64,000 nt of DNA from Symbiodinium sp. CCMP2592 (GCA_905221615.1 CAJNDT010006016.1:242001-306000), one strand, 5' to 3'. Positions 49,437 through 60,629 are shown, numbered from the stretch's first letter. Made by a program: numbers and translations. The notes: generated by a model from the sequence alone, not told the origin.

Positions 49437-51598
49437 ATATGTCAAAATGTGGGCACAGTCTAAAAGAGCATCTTATGCTGAGCACCATTAGCTTCTTCAG
49501 CGTAGTTGGGGTCTAGGATGATATGCCTCGTGGCTTTACACATCTTATGGATCTGCACGGCGCATGGTTGTGGAAAGAGGTTCGTTTTTACTTACGATAT
49601 GAGTCCCCGGTGCACCAGCTGCACCGTACCAGGGTTTCCGGTCGGGCTTCGCGGCATGCTCCAGTTGCTGAAAAACAAACGGGGATCCGACAGGACAATG
49701 TTTCTGGTACATTTTACATACGAGACATTACGTAGAAAAGAATATGAGTTGTTGATTGTATATTCTATGTTCAGTCGGCGCGCAAAAGAACACCTGCAAT
49801 GATTGATTTCTCTGCCTTGCTTCTCCCATGCAGTCCTGCTTACTGAGCTGTTTCCAGCTGCGGAGTGGCTTGCCCCTAGTACTGGTACCCTAAACCCTGC
49901 ACCCTAAACAACCGAAGAGAAGAAAACTCATGTTTCGATCCTCAGCTTCATCTCAAAATGCAAATGAGAAGTTGCGCTCGGCATCCTCGTTTCAACCCGT
50001 CGCTCTGGGTGTCCGGCCGGTGTTCCCAACTGCTGCGGGCCTCACTCTTGGGGCCATATAGCTTGGGTGGGTTTGCACAACGTGAACATGGCCGCAGTCG
50101 GGATTCGCAACCCGATCCCCGGAGCTCCTCGCAGTGGATATCTGAGGGCTCGCAGCGGCTCAGAGGTTTGAGGAATAAACTGGCAACGAAATTGCCGCGG
50201 ACAAGCGGAATTGTGCCCGCCTTGCGGCGGGCATGCCCTTGCCAAGGGGTGAGCTGTCAGACCCACATTGCAACCTGTCTAACTTGAAGCCTAGGTATGC
50301 AGGAACCTATTCTCAACCACCCGCCTCAGATGCCTCTTGTCGCTCCATGACCGCGCAATGCTATATTGTACCGTACTATCGTATCTTATATCAGATTACT
50401 TCATACCATGTTATGTTATACTACATTACTGTCTACAATGTTTTCAAGCTTGCTAGCTGCGACCCTGAGACTTCGGGGTCAGGTCTGCGAAAGCTGAGGC
50501 GGGCACGGGCTGGAAGGTTGCGAGATGATGCTGCCTCAAGAAAGGATTGGGGCTTAGGGTCTTTTCTCATCCGCCAGGGTTTAAGGCTTTAGGCCAACTG
50601 ACTGGGTTTTATCAGGGTGCTATAGGGTGCTGTAGGGTGTAGAAAGAAAATGTACGTATTTAGGGACGATAAAGGGATACTGCAAGAGTTGCCTTAATGA
50701 TGGCTACTGCAAGGGTGACCATAAACTATAGGTTTATTACAAGGGCTACGATAAGGATTATCTTGAGGGCTGATGCTAGCCTCATTCGGCAAAGCCGTCA
50801 CTGAGCTTCGGAAAATGAAACAGCCATAGACCTCAACCTCCTCGCATGAAAACTTAGGGCACGAAACTGAACGGCGACTTCAGCCCGAGATCCTGCACTT
50901 CATTGTGAGGTGCCGGCTGGATATCCATATGGATCCTGCAAGGAGCCAGGTTGTGCAGGAGCCAGGTTGTGCTGTTGCAGTCTGTCTATTTGTTATCGTG
51001 TTTATGTCTACTTTGTACTGCTTCTCACTGCATCTTCAAACGAGTTTGCCCAAATCTTCTCCCCCCTCGCAATCCTAAACCCTTGGCAGCAATGGTCCTC
51101 CAGAACCACACGCTGGCCCCTCATCGTCGTCATCTGCATCATCCGGTGCAATGCCCGATGCCGAAAGCCTGGCTCAGCATTGCAGAAGCAGAACGTAGTC
51201 CGAGACAACCCTATCGTGCTTTAGGTTTAGGGTTTACTGTTGCTCATTTTGCATAAGAGCGCGCACTGGGACGCTGATGTGATGTCCTGCGCCATGGGCC
51301 CTTGCGTCCATCACCGACTCTTGATACTGGCTGCACTGCAAAGGCCCGACTTGTGGTCATGAATATGGCTTGAGCGCAATATCTCGAATGCAAAACCTAC
51401 GTGTATCATATACCATCATTTACTAGAAAATACCATAATCTGCTGTAATATAAGATCATGTACTATCATATACTATCATATACTACCATATACTATCATA
51501 TACTGTCATATACTGTCATGTTCTATCATATTCTATGATTTTCTACAATCCTATAGTATACTATGATATGTGTAACATCAGAAGCCGGCCAGGGCTAC
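49437..51598. other. stretch without a supported gene
   Basis: Unique AT-rich sequence with short CCCTAAA tracts (49890), GTAAGGG/CTATAGGG-type degenerate repeats (50610-50770) and a 10-bp minisatellite. A frame at 49958-50287 is open but unconvincing. Confidence 0.4.
51450..51540. repeat. 10-bp minisatellite (CATATACTAT)
   Basis: About nine tandem units with minor variants. Confidence 0.85.
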
Positions 51599-51668
51599 GT
51601 GCCGTTGAGCACCAAGCTCTCCGAGATGACCCGGAGGCGCCCCCCGCCGGGGGAGCGCTTCCCACTCC
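51599..51668 (-). CDS. candidate exon, Gly-rich/strand-repeat type
   Basis: Acceptor GGCGAG and donor GTAGCC. It reads KRSPGGGRLRVISESLVLNG, in the same style as the surface-protein exons at 30-37 kb. This suggests a second gene of that kind. The plus strand also has an open frame to a TAG. Confidence 0.43.
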
Positions 51669-51937
51669 CTCGCCAGGGGCAGAATCCGAAAAAAATGCAC
51701 CGCTAGGGTTTACGGTTCAGGGTTTAGGGTTCAGGGCTTAGGGTTTATAGAAGTTGCATAGGGTTTGGGTCCGGGGTTTTGACCGAAAGTTTTGGTTTTT
51801 GACTTGTGATTTCGCATTCTGTTTGGCTAGGCCCGCTGGGCTGTGAGCTTTGGTCTGGGGTTTTGACCAAAAGCTTTGAGCAAAACGTTTTGAGCGAAAG
51901 TTTTGGCTTTGGACTTGTGATTTCGCGTTCTGCTTGG

Positions 51938-52254
51938 CTAGGCTGGGCCTGGGTAGTGCCTTTCGCGCTTCTTTTGGACTCTCGAAGAAAATCGCTTCTG
52001 TCGCAGGACCTGGCGCTCAGACGGCTGCCGCGGTCTCCTGGGCGATGCTGTGGCAAGCATGCGCTTTCTTTCTCTCCTTTGTTGTGGTTGTCCTGCCTCG
52101 AAGACATCCTCTTCCCAGAAGCAGATGGTATCCGAGAGATACCACCAAGGCATCCACTCGCCATCCGGGACCCTCTGCCATATGTAGCCTGCTCGCATGT
52201 CAGTGCTGTTCACTGTCCACCCCTTCTCGATGAGAAGGGCTCTCTTCTCTTTGA
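51938..52254 (-). CDS. terminal exon, unknown basic protein
   Basis: After ACCACAG the frame runs to TAG at 51938. It reads KEKRALLIEKGWTVNSTDMR, then a Trp-rich GYIWQRVPDGEWMPWWYLSD segment and a basic tail. It starts with 2 nt that complete the single base left by the exon at 52547, so the junction is phase-compatible. The Trp-rich part resembles small beta modules, but I cannot name it. Confidence 0.6.
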
Positions 52255-52546
52255 CTGTGGTACAGGCCTGGCGCAACTAGTGACAACCACTGCCGCAAGA
52301 TGCTAACTCGGCTCGGCGTCCCTTGCTCAGCCCCTGACACCCAGCTGGCTGTTAATGCTATCCAGCGGGCTCGGAGCTTTACGCTCTGGCTTCCTGGGTT
52401 TCTCACGGCGGCGAGGCCTGCAGCGCGATCGTGTTCGGCAGAGATATCATAAGAACTTCTTAAGGCTCCGTCGGACACCAACCGAGTCTGCATGCGCAGG
52501 GGGGGCCTTGACTCAAGGCTACCAATGGCATGAAACTACTCCTCAC

Positions 52547-52646
52547 TCGTAGGATGTGCGAGGCCCGAACACAACATCGCGTTGTGCGCCTCCTCCCCTC
52601 CGTAGCCGGGGTCAACGCCCAAGTATTGCATATACTCCCGGCACTC
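52547..52646 (-). CDS. internal exon of the same gene
   Basis: Acceptor GTGTCAG, donor GTGAGG (consensus). It reads ECREYMQYLGVDPGYGGEEA and then MLCSGLAHPT. It leaves one base, as the next exon requires. Confidence 0.6.
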
Positions 52647-52726
52647 CTGACACAATCAAGTCTGGTGAAGTGGGGAGTGGTTCCCGGCGGCACATCCTCA
52701 GGTGCGGACGCAGCAACGCAGCATAC

Positions 52727-52990
52727 CTTCTGACTTCTCGAAATCGTGATCCTCGTCGCCAGAGCTCGAACGAGAGGGGGCGCTGGCTAGGAATTGATCG
52801 AAGATCGCGAGCTGCAGCCCAAAACGGTTAGGAGTAGCAGGCGTCTTGACGAAAATGCTCCTAGATGCTACTGGAAGTACTTCCCCTGCTCGTTGGCGGC
52901 CTCTTTCTCTGCTCTTGCCGGCGAGCCCTCTTGCCTCGTTCGGGCTCCCACCCGCACCTGGGTTCAGGATAGGCACCTGGCACCGCGGTT
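52727..52990 (-). CDS. probable upstream exon of the same gene
   Basis: It ends at a GTATGC donor and reads SIFVKTPATPNRFGLQLAIF, then DQFLASAPSRSSSGDEDHDF. The 5' end is uncertain; the frame is open to about 53080. Its phase does not join 52646 directly, so a small exon may lie between. Confidence 0.42.
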
Positions 52991-53174
52991 GAAGACAATG
53001 GAACCACTTGTGTATGCGAGTGTTCCGGCCTGCTGGCCGTCGCCGTCTCTCTGTACGTCGAGGATAAGCACCTATAAGCACCTAAGATCCCATATTGCTT
53101 GAAGATACGCGAATCTTTGGTGCATGCTAGCCCCCGCGGCCTCGTCGCCGCTTGCATCTTCGTTCCTGTCGAGG

Positions 53175-53460
53175 ATAAACATGGCTGGGCTGCTTGGTGG
53201 GTTGGGCTGGCTGGGCTCTGGGGCTGGGCTGCCTGGGCGGGGGTTGGCTGGGCTGGCCGAGTTGGGACTGGGGGTGGGAGGCTGGCTGGGTGCCTGGGAG
53301 GGCTGGGCATGGAAGGGAGTTGGCTGGGGGCCCGGGTTTGTGAGCGAAACGTTTTGGGGGATAGGCTGGGTTATGGCTGGGACTTGTTGGGGTGGTTGTT
53401 GGATGGGGCTGGGCCTGTGGGGGTTGGGCTGGGGCTGGGCTGGAATTTGTGGACACTTCT
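53175..53460. repeat. GGGCTGGG-type simple repeat
   Basis: G-rich plus strand built of GGCTGG/TTGGGCTG units. It produces Trp/Gly-rich and Pro/Gln-rich artefact frames. Confidence 0.8.
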
Positions 53461-53663
53461 AATGAAAATTTGAAACTAATGAAAATGCAATTCGAAGCGA
53501 ACTTCGCGCAATTTCTATTTGTCCTGCTCTTGAGGGTTTAGGGTTCGGGGGTTAGGGTTCAGGGTTTACAGGGTTTCGGGTTGGTTTTCTTAAGTGCAGT
53601 GGACTTTCGCTCGCACGGAAGGTTGGTTTAGGGTTTCAAATCCCGTTCGGACGAAGCCTCCGC

Positions 53664-53718
53664 CTGCAGATCTTCCAAACTGCCAGGGCGCAAACGGGTC
53701 ACCATAGACCAGCCTAAG
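53664..53718 (-). CDS. candidate exon, unknown
   Basis: After CTTGTCAG it reads LRLVYGDPFAPWQFGRSA, with a GC donor. A telomere-like tract lies just downstream. Confidence 0.33.
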
Positions 53719-54148
53719 CTGACAAGACACGGAAGAGGCGCCACGGATTTGGGGAGAGGGTTTGGGTAGGTCGATGATACTATGCCGGCCTTGGTAGCGT
53801 CGCTGGAGCACTCAGCTCTGGGAGAGTTTGAGTCGTCAATGCCTCCATTTTCACCTGCTTTGAGAGTGAGAGCAGGAAACCAAGAAAAGCCTCAGTTGAC
53901 CCGGCACGGACTTGTTTCGAAATCAAGACGGATCCTCTTGACAGGTCGCACACTGCGAATATGTAAAGAAAACATCCGCGTTGTGTTAAACTTGGTGTGG
54001 CCACATGCGAAACATGCATCGGATCCCGCTGGCAGAAACTATTGTTGAGGATTTAGGGTTTTGGGGCTTGGGAAACTATCTTTGACCAGCTGCGATAGCC
54101 GCTTCTGCAGCTGCGCATCCTCGCCCGAACAGCCGGCGACGGTCCCTG

Positions 54149-54225
54149 GACCAAGATGGGATTCGAACCGAATGGATATTAGATCGCAAGAAGATATGCG
54201 GCCGTGTGAGCCATAGAACTTGGTG
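54149..54225 (-). other. tRNA-like (pol III A/B-box) sequence
   Basis: The minus strand has a perfect B box GGTTCGAATCC (54159-54169) and an A-box-like TGGCTCACACGG upstream. End sequences CACCAAG and CTTGGTC pair at six of seven positions over 77 nt. The D and anticodon arms do not fold properly, so this is a tRNA relic or SINE head, not a working tRNA. Confidence 0.35.
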
Positions 54226-55907
54226 CTCCAAATCCTTGACCCAACGCCCTAAAGTCCAAACCAGACGTGTTGAAATTGCTACTACTGTTACTCTTGTTAT
54301 CATGTGTGCCATGGTTGGCAAAGCTTTTTCGCTGGCTAAGACTGTGCAATCGACGACTACGACCATGACAATGAGGAAGACGAGACGAAGACGATGACGA
54401 TGACGACGATGATGACGATGATGACGATGGGGAGGATGATGAACTTGATGTGGAGTCACAGTGACGATGATGATGACAAGCAGGCTGATGTTGATACGCA
54501 GAATGCTGCTCGTGATTGTAGGAGCCGTTTATCGTCATCCCGTTCTCTCCTGCCTTCAACTCTCGTAGATATCACGCAGGAAGCCGCTTCAAGCCTAAAC
54601 CCACCATACCCGAAACCCTAAACCCACTATACCCCCGTCCTCCGAGGCCACCATGGGAGGCACCTCGCTGGGCCGAGGACCAAAGCTTCGAAGCCACGTC
54701 GCCTGCAGCCGCAAAACTATAGAATGCTTCACTTCCGGGATCTAGGGCTAAGGGTAAAGGGTTTGGGGTTTAGGGTTGTAGGGTTTAAGGTTCAGGCGGT
54801 TCAGGGCTTTAGGGTTGTAGGGTTTAGTGACTAGTTTAGTGTTTAGGGTTGCGGGTTTTAGGGTTTAGACACTACCATAGAACCTTATAGTCCCCTGTAT
54901 AGTAGCTGTAGTAGGATATGTCCGAAAGCCCTGGTCGAATTACTAAGGCCTCTCTATTGTACCATACACTGAAACATCTTTGTAGGAACCATGAAGAGGG
55001 TGGGGTAGAACACGTGAATTACAATTCAAGGGCTCCCAATACGGCATACTGCTACCATGAGCAGGGTCATAAAGTCTATAATGGTAAGGACAGGAACAAG
55101 AGTAGGAGCGGTCGCGATAAGCGGGCTTCGGCGGAGAATGGATCCCGAAGCCGACAACCTAATATGACAGAAGATCGACTCTGGATGCCTAAACCCAACT
55201 CTCAAAACGCTGAACCCCTGAAACGCGGATCCCGAGGTCCTAAACCACTGTTGGAACGACTTAACCTTGAAAGGACACCTTCCTCAAGTTGGCATCGCCC
55301 CTTTAAACTTCGAGAAGCAAAACTGGATGTAGGGTATGGCATCACTGCTGCTGTCGTTGTAGGAATTACCGATGCTGGTCGTGCTGCTGACCATCCGCCT
55401 CCTGCTCCTCATCATTATTGATGAGAACAATACTAATCACACTAAGAAGAAACGGCCGCCGACGCTGATGACAGTCATGATCAGCATCTCTAAGGGGCTC
55501 ATCATTCGTCATCATGATCATCATCATCATCATCATCGTTGGAATTGTCGTTTCTTGTAGTATTGCTGCGACTGTTGAACCGGCTGTGTTCCTGCTTGCA
55601 TCCTTATTCATGCTCTCGCTTTTCTGAGTTACGAGGGTTGCCATCATTGAAGAGATCCGACAGTTCCTAAACCCCAAACCATATTCATTGCACGCGCCCT
55701 GGGCAAGCGCAGCTTCTGAGCACCAAGCTGGCTACGTTGGTGGGCTCGGGGTTGTGAGATGTGCCGTTGGTACCTCATTGCTGGTTTAAGATTTACGGGT
55801 TAGGTTTTGGCGTTTTTTAAAGGCTTATGGGCAAAGCCGACTTGACAGACCGAATTCTCTGTACGCAGGAAGTGCACATCTTTTTGAACGTACTGCGGGA
55901 AGTCTAC
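54226..55907. other. stretch without a supported gene
   Basis: It holds a GAT/ACG triplet microsatellite (about 54385-54475), telomere-like TTTAGGG tracts (54740-54870), a MITE end fragment at 54938-54964 and an ATC run near 55515. A plus frame at 54918-55421 is open but not convincing. Confidence 0.4.
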
Positions 55908-56081
55908 TTACTCTTGTGTGTCTAAGCGCACACGCGAGTGAGTTTCCTCAAGGCTTCGACTGATCTCGGAGGTGTCCGAGATGATGACCTTGGCTTCCAA
56001 GAAACTCTTTCTGATACCAAAGCAGTAAGCTTCGACATCACAACCAAGAGGAAACAAAACAATTCGCAACTCCAATCGTTG
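55908..56081 (-). CDS. terminal exon, unknown host gene
   Basis: After GAGGGCAG the frame runs to TAA at 55908. It reads QRLELRIVLFPLGCDVEAYC then EAKVIISDTSEISRSLEETH. The overlapping plus-strand frame (55938-56186) is also open but less natural. Confidence 0.48.
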   Translation of the reverse strand, partial: QRLELRIVLFPLGCDVEAYCFGIRKSFLEAKVIISDTSEISRSLEETHSRVRLDTQE

Positions 56082-56213
56082 CTGCCCTCTCGCACATCTT
56101 CCGAAATCCATCCAACCCTATCCCGGCACTCCAGCTCCAAGAAACTCGAAAAGCTCTCTGGAGTCCGAGCTGAGGACTACGGCTAAGGGGTTCTGTATTG
56201 ATTCCATAGCTAC

Positions 56214-56348
56214 TTGAAGCGGAAGCCTTGGCTAAGACCCGCCAAACCTCTTCGACGCTCATGGCCCCGGCGGTACGCGCTTGGATGGACACAGTCCCAC
56301 AGTGCAGGAGCGATCCTCCGAGAAACCGATCAGGGCTCTTCTTAATCA
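56214..56348 (-). CDS. candidate exon, unknown host gene
   Basis: Acceptor CAAAAAG, donor GTAGCT. It reads IKKSPDRFLGGSLLHCGTVS then AMSVEEVWRVLAKASAS. Its phase does not join 56081 directly, so another exon may lie between. Confidence 0.47.
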
Positions 56349-56610
56349 CTTTTTGGAGTTCAGAGTTTAGCGGCGTTAAGTTTAGGGCTGAGGGTCTTGC
56401 AATCGTCATTGTTGTCGTTGCTGTCGCTGCTGTTTTTGCTGCACTATTGCCACTATTGAACGAGGCACTTTGGGTAGAAGGCAACTGGCAAATCATCACC
56501 TGCTAATTGTTTCGGACATTCTGCATACTGGTATGGCGACACCCCGAACCCTCAACCCTATAAGCCTAGAAACCTAGGTGAGGCCGTCCTTCCAAGAGAC
56601 TTAGGGTCCC

Positions 56611-56725
56611 TGGGATGGCGATGTCAATGCGCACGCTGTCGTAGTTGCCGATGCGAGAAGAGCAAAGCCACCAAGCCCCGCGAAATTCCACGTTGCCTGG
56701 CACCAGTTCCAAACGAGGGCTCCCG
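56611..56725 (-). CDS. candidate exon, unknown host gene
   Basis: After CCTTGAG it reads PRLELVPGNVEFRGAWWLCS then SRIGNYDSVRIDIAIP. The 3' end is uncertain (a GT at 56634 is an alternative). The plus strand also offers splice-like signals, but its frame is less ordered. Confidence 0.45.
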
Positions 56726-56799
56726 CTCAAGGTACCTATGTTGATGGCTGTGTGTGTGTGTACACCGTCCCTCCAACACGGGCCTGTTTAAAGTGCTCA

Positions 56800-58299
56800 T
56801 GCTTCTGCCGCCAAGTCGCCAGACCATCGCACTTTCTGCTCCCGTGGAATGCTGCGATTCCCGGTCACAACCTGGGTACCAACTGGAGAGAACCCTCGAC
56901 CCTTAGAGCACGGACCCCCTGATGTTTCTTTAACCACCCAGCCTTTGTCGACAGAGGCCATAGCACGAAGATCCTCATTATCAGCCCTATCCTTCTGTTT
57001 ATAATACAGTCTTGGCTTTATAACCCTTGCCCTTGTTGAGGCTCTCGACGCATCTCTTCAAAGAGCTGAGGCCAAGGGCGCAGGTGTTCCCTTTAATGGC
57101 GGAGCACAGACCTGCTAAGCTGAGGATTCGGATAGAGAGACGAACATGCGTCACATGTATAGCCGTTTCTATCCAAACACACAAGTGTCTGCGTATGTAT
57201 AATATACATATATGTATATATGTATCTATGCGCATATGAATGCATATAGAGCTACAACGAAGCTTTAGTTCAAACGGATGTGTCCGGAGCATGCCACACA
57301 GAAACGTGTTCGCTGGTCGCACCGTCCCTCCAGGCAGCTGCGGCCACGTGCAAAGCCAGGAGGCAGAAGCGCCTCGGGTGTGCCCGAGGAAGGTCTTCCC
57401 TGTCTAGCATCTTGTGAATACTTGGCGGAAGAGTATGACCTGAGGTATGATCTGGACTGTAACTGATCTGATATTTGTTAGAAGATACATACAGATAGAT
57501 ATAAGTCTTTAGATGGATAGACAGATGGACCGATAGAGATGGATGATAGATCGCCTGACCTAGAGATCAAACAGGTGAAACCGTAGGTACATAAATAGAT
57601 ACGTGGATGGGATTGGATACCACAGTGTCGCATAGGGTAGGATAGGATAGGGTAGGATACGAGATAGGATCGAAGCAGACAGACAGACAGATGGGATAGC
57701 ATAGGATAAAACAGGATAAGATAAGATGAGGCCAGATAACATGAGATGAGATGAAGTAAAAAAACAAACTGGCCAAAAGAATAGGCACTGCCATAGACAT
57801 GAACATGGATGTGGACATGGACGGACATAATGCATATATACTCATGCCATGTTCCGTCATGCTGCTGATGTCATGCAATGCTATGCCATGCTATGCTATG
57901 CTGTGCAATGCCATGTGTCACACAACGCTGTGCTATGCTCTGTTATATTGCGCTATAGCATACTACGAGAGTATGCTATAGTTCATTATGCTATGCTCTG
58001 CGGTGATGTGATATGGTTTGATATGATATGGGACTTACAGCTCCGGTTGTAATGTGTAGGGGGATGCAATCGGCCGCAGTACAGCTACAGCAAGAGACCC
58101 TTGCAGGATCTAAAGATACATCCGTATGAGTGCATACACGCAGACTTTCGTGTGATCTGCTGGATGTTGATGCGTTGATTATAATGTAGGGAAACAGGTA
58201 CCCCGCAGCTTCGTCCACGCGGCAGTGTTCGTATCTGTCACTAGGTTGTGCATACTCTCTGTAAAGCATGGAAGCAAACTGAAAACCAAATCTCTTACA
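56800..58299. other. mostly non-coding; tetra- and pentanucleotide repeats
   Basis: Degenerate GATA/GATAG and ATGCT/CATGCTATG repeats cover about 57480-58010. A possible minus-strand exon near 57300-57410 reads LLPPGFARGRSCLEG but lacks clear splice sites. Confidence 0.45.
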
Positions 58300-58512
58300 G
58301 GGCCTCAACCCTAAAATCCCTAAACCCCCAACCCTAAACCCGAAAACCCTCAAACCATAAATCCCTCAACCCTAAACCGCTAAACCCCAACCCTAAACCC
58401 CAAAAACGCTAAACCCCTAAAGCCTCAACCCGAAACCCCCTGCCTTCAATCCTAAACCCCTAAAACCCCCAACCTCAAACCCTCAACCCTAAACCCCCCA
58501 AATCCTCAACCC
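58300..58512. repeat. interstitial telomere-like tract (CCCTAAA, degenerate)
   Basis: About 25 degenerate CCCTAAAC/CCCCAACC units end right at the donor side of the exon at 58518-58595. TTTAGGG-type units lie on its other side (58625-58735). Confidence 0.85.
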
Positions 58513-58517
58513 AACAC

Positions 58518-58595
58518 CTGGGGAGCAGACCAGGCCGCCATGAAGTCGTCATCCAGGCGTCGGGACGGCTGGGGTTCTACAAGCACGCATCTTCC
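58518..58595 (-). CDS. micro-exon, unknown
   Basis: 26 codons, phase 0 at both ends, acceptor GATCAG, donor GTGTTG. It reads RCVLVEPQPSRRLDDDFMAA. It is framed by telomere-like repeats on both sides. It probably belongs to a gene downstream of the coiled-coil gene. Confidence 0.5.
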
Positions 58596-58707
58596 CTGAT
58601 CTTCTGAGGCGTCATTGGGGCTGTCTAGGTTTCAGGGCTTTAGTGGTTTAGGCGGTTCAGGGTCTTGGGTTTGAGGGCTTAGGATCTTAGGGTTTAGGGT
58701 CTGGGAT

Positions 58708-59649
58708 TTAGGGTCTTAGGGTTGAAAGTTTACGGTCTTCTGGAACTTCTTGTGACACGTAACAACCACGCAGGACGACGGAATTCCAACAGAGGGCGCT
58801 CTCAGATGTCCGCGGACTGGCTTGAAACAGTAGGACCAGGGTAAAGCAGATGCATCTTTCTGCTGCCCTGCAAGGTCCCAACCAAGTGTCTGATGGTTCC
58901 CCCCCTGCAACAATCAAAGGCGTTCTGCAAGCTGCTCTCCTGACAGGGAACACTTTTGTCCTGTGGCTGTTGAAACGGCTCATCTGGCTGCTACCGCATA
59001 ATCTTGAAGCTGCGCCCTTTCGTCGAGGGCCAAAGCTCATCAGATTGAGCTTTCTCCGAAGCTGGACAAGATGCTTCCTTTGTACACGTGGCCACCTGGC
59101 CGCGCAAGCACAAGCCAGCAGGGCGAGCCATGGGTCATCTCCGGCGCTCGCGCGGCCCCCGCACTTCTCGCCACCCATCACGGCCATCTCGCCCGTCTCG
59201 CCCGTCTCGCGCCTCTCGCTCCCTGCCGTCCCGAGGGTCCCGACCGTCTCGGCCATCACGACCATCTCGGCCATCGCGGCCATTTCGGTCATCGCGGCCA
59301 TCGCGGCCGTCGCGACCGTCGCGGCCATCGCGGTCGCCGCGACCGTCGCGACCGTCTCTGGTGTCTCGGGCTTCTCGCCCATCTCTGGCATCACGCATGT
59401 CTCGGTGATCCCTCTCTCGTTCCCGTCCTCGCCCATCGCGAGCATCTCTGGGGTCTCGTCCTTCCCGTTCCCGTCCCGGCCTTCCCTCTGCTTCTCGCTC
59501 ACCTCTGTAAGCATGATTTCCCCGATCTCCTCGGCAGAGGACATGTCACTCACGAGTCCCTGGGCTGCATCTCCGATGAAGCATTGACCCAGGGCTTGAA
59601 GACAGGACTCAGTTGAAACCTCAAGAGGCTTCTCGAATATGAAAACCCG
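58708..59649 (-). CDS. probable terminal exon with an internal minisatellite-encoded repeat
   Basis: The frame is open for 313 codons to a TGA at 58708. It starts RVFIFEKPLEVSTESCLQAL and continues VSDMSSAEEIGEIMLTEV, acidic and protein-like. From about 59420 to 59150 it crosses a 9-bp minisatellite (CGGCCATCG-type), giving an Ala/Met/Thr/Val repeat. The last 130 residues are less ordered. An ATG lies at 59553 if it is a separate ORF. The repeat is also open in other frames (Arg-Asp-Gly minus, Ser-Arg-Pro plus), so I am unsure beyond the first 100 codons. Confidence 0.45.
   Translation of the reverse strand, partial: RVFIFEKPLEVSTESCLQALGQCFIGDAAQGLVSDMSSAEEIGEIMLTEVSEKQREGRDGNGKDETPEMLAMGEDGNERGITETCVMPEMGEKPETPETVATVAATAMAATVATAAMAAMTEMAAMAEMVVMAETVGTLGTAGSERRETGETGEMAVMGGEKCGGRASAGDDPWLALLACACAARWPRVQRKHLVQLRRKLNLMSFGPRRKGAASRLCGSSQMSRFNSHRTKVFPVRRAACRTPLIVAGGEPSDTWLGPCRAAERCICFTLVLLFQASPRTSESALCWNSVVLRGCYVSQEVPEDRKLSTLRP
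59150..59420. repeat. 9-bp minisatellite (CGGCCATCG/CGACCGTCG)
   Basis: About 30 degenerate 9-bp units. Being a multiple of three, it stays open in at least three frames across both strands. Confidence 0.8.
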
Positions 59650-59835
59650 CTCTCATCTAGCAAACTCTTCAGTATACATTAGAGGTACCTTATTTTGGGG
59701 TCCTTATAATAAGGTTCATACTATTTGGAGTGCTATAGGTATCATTATGGCATTATCATATTATTGTTATAGTAGTATTATGGTCTTATTCTAGTATCAT
59801 TATCGTATACATAGTATCTAACTTCTCATCTCTGG

Positions 59836-59949
59836 GCCCCGGACGCTCGGGCGGCCGCTGCTCGGGGGCAGCCGGCCACGCGGCACGGCGCGGCGCGGCG
59901 TTCGGCGCTCCGGCTCGAGGCTTCGCCTTGCCTTCGCTCTCGGAGGCGC
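59836..59949 (-). CDS. coiled-coil gene exon, basic/Pro-Ala-rich
   Basis: A GC-rich island after TTTTGAG. Two bases complete the codon from 60292, then ASESEGKAKPRAGAPNAAPR and onward. A TTTAGGG array adjoins it. The donor is probably GA (GATGAG). Confidence 0.5.
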
Positions 59950-59957
59950 CTCAAAAT

Positions 59958-60090
59958 GCGCGGTTTAGGGTTTAGGGTTTAGGGTTTATGTTGGGGGTGT
60001 TTCTAGAGGGACTTGGGGGTTTCAGGATTTGGGGGTTTCGGGTGCTAAAGGGTGTTTGTTGGTTTAGGGAAGATTAGGGTTTAGGAGTTA
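59958..60090. repeat. telomere-like TTTAGGG tract within an intron
   Basis: Four or more perfect TTTAGGG units, followed by degenerate GGGTTT units, directly upstream of the exon at 59836-59949. Confidence 0.85.
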
Positions 60091-60291
60091 GGGCCGCTGC
60101 GGGGTTTGGGGGATGTGGGGGCTTCTGGAGAAAATGCAGAGAGAGCTTGGGTCCGCTGCTGTAAGGGCCTCAACAACTAGAATGGGGTTTTGGGGGTTCC
60201 GTACTATAGCTATAGTGCAACTAAACCCCAGCCCTATTCTAAATATGAAGGCCCAAACATTATGGCAGTGGCCGGTGCGCTGCGACCAAAC

Positions 60292-60357
60292 CGAGCTCCT
60301 GGCTCTCGTCGACTTCTTCCTCTTCCTCCTCGCTCTCATCGTAGGAATCTTCAGAGC
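60292..60357 (-). CDS. coiled-coil gene exon, Glu/Asp/Ser tract
   Basis: After AGTGCAG. Reads SEDSYDESEEEEEEVDESQE then L; GTTTGG donor leaves one base, which the next exon completes. Confidence 0.55.
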
Positions 60358-60517
60358 CTGCACTTACGACTCGGGGTAACTTATTTCGGGGTCCTTATGA
60401 TCAGAACCCTACTATTTAGGGTGCTATATTAGGCTCCCCTATTTTCGGAAACTGCCACTTACGCCATGCGACAAGTCAAGAAGACCAGGTCGCTATGACG
60501 GAAAACGGAGCCGTTTC

Positions 60518-60629
60518 TGCGCATGGCGCATAGCGCCTTCCTCGGCGTTCTCGCCCTCCTTCGCCGGAGCTTCCGGAGCCTTCTCGGCTTCCTGAGTCTC
60601 GTTCGCTGTGGCCTGTTCCGGCCCCATAC
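60518..60629 (-). CDS. coiled-coil gene exon, acidic
   Basis: Starts with two bases, then MGPEQATANETQEAEKAPEA and PAKEGENAEEGAMRH. The 3' end is set at a possible GC donor and is approximate. Confidence 0.5.
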
